15,218 bases of DNA from Candidatus Omnitrophota bacterium (lineage in GTDB: Bacteria > Hinthialibacterota > Hinthialibacteria > OLB16), in NCBI GenBank assembly GCA_020632575.1, contig JACKFH010000058.1, forward strand, positions 1-15,218, given 5' to 3'. Numbering within the stretch: position 1 is the first letter of the stretch; the number at the start of each line of letters is the position of its first letter. Of this stretch, positions 15,175 through 15,218 are shown piece by piece. The notes under the pieces are model-generated. The model did no database searches, was not told where the DNA came from, and saw nothing but the letters and a program-made list of their open reading frames with translations. Both the position numbers and the translations under genes were made by a program.

Positions 15175-15218
15175 ATGGGATCGGCGGCAATGGTCAACAG
15201 AAAGAAACCCTTCTCCCC
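15175..15218 (+). CDS. Possible start of a plus-strand gene (cut by window end)
   Basis: An ATG at 15175 opens a frame, reading MGSAAMVNRKKPFS, that stays open to the end of the window; an internal ATG at 15190 is in the same frame. GGAAAGGA (15163-15170) could serve as a Shine-Dalgarno. A hairpin with arms around TTCCCGAG and CTCGGAA lies just before it. Another frame from ATG 15170 is also open. Only 14 residues are available, so neither the existence of the gene nor its family can be settled. If real, it is divergent from moaD. Confidence 0.3.
   Translation, partial: MGSAAMVNRKKPFS

Noticed and set aside
1..15218. Mobile elements, CRISPR arrays, integrase or toxin-antitoxin genes
   Set aside because: No transposase, integrase, regularly spaced direct repeats or small paired genes were recognised. 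tRNA genes at 7790-8011 are not flanked by an attachment-site duplication that I can see.

Overview
The window comes from a bacterial chromosome of moderately high GC. It holds mainly housekeeping and cell-surface genes, with no phage, transposon or CRISPR array visible. Secreted cohesin-like proteins, a PTNTPT-type linker, a propeller-like repeat protein, a Gfo/Idh/MocA oxidoreductase beside a GH38 mannosidase, and a CehA/McbA-like protein are typical of uncultured Gram-negative lineages near Planctomycetota, Sumerlaeota, Hydrogenedentota and Poribacteria. That placement is inference; the window has no rRNA or other marker that settles it.

Left part (1-4896): the C-terminal end of a Gfo/Idh/MocA oxidoreductase is followed by a complete cytoplasmic GH38 alpha-mannosidase, a likely sugar-catabolism pair. 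It meets tail to tail, 4 bases apart, a minus-strand mltG (endolytic murein transglycosylase). A strong 12-bp hairpin lies just upstream of mltG and ends the next minus-strand gene.

Middle (4897-8384): two minus-strand genes for secreted proteins, each with a signal peptide, a strong Shine-Dalgarno and its own terminator hairpin. One (600 aa) has an N-terminal cohesin-like domain, a Thr/Pro linker and six copies of a propeller-like repeat. The other (290 aa) looks like a cohesin-type domain interrupted by two canonical EF-hand calcium loops. Upstream on the same strand are tRNA-Asp(GTC), with encoded CCA, and tRNA-Val(TAC), without it, behind a recognisable sigma70 promoter. The remaining upstream region to 8384 holds no gene I can support.

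Right part (8385-15218): on the plus strand glycyl-tRNA synthetase is followed after 12 bases by an FHA-GAF-AAA+-Fis sigma54 activator, then by a polytopic membrane protein with a GT-C-like ENY motif. Converging from the right is a tight minus-strand operon of three: a MoaD-type sulfur carrier, a stand-alone FlhB C-terminal-like protein lacking the NPTH autocleavage motif, and a secreted CehA/McbA-like protein that appears to have lost its metal-binding residues. The last 50 bases may begin another plus-strand gene.

No clearly new multi-gene system is evident. The best candidates for undescribed biology are the two cohesin-like secreted proteins, the metal-site-less CehA/McbA relative, and the moaD/flhB-like/CehA-like operon.
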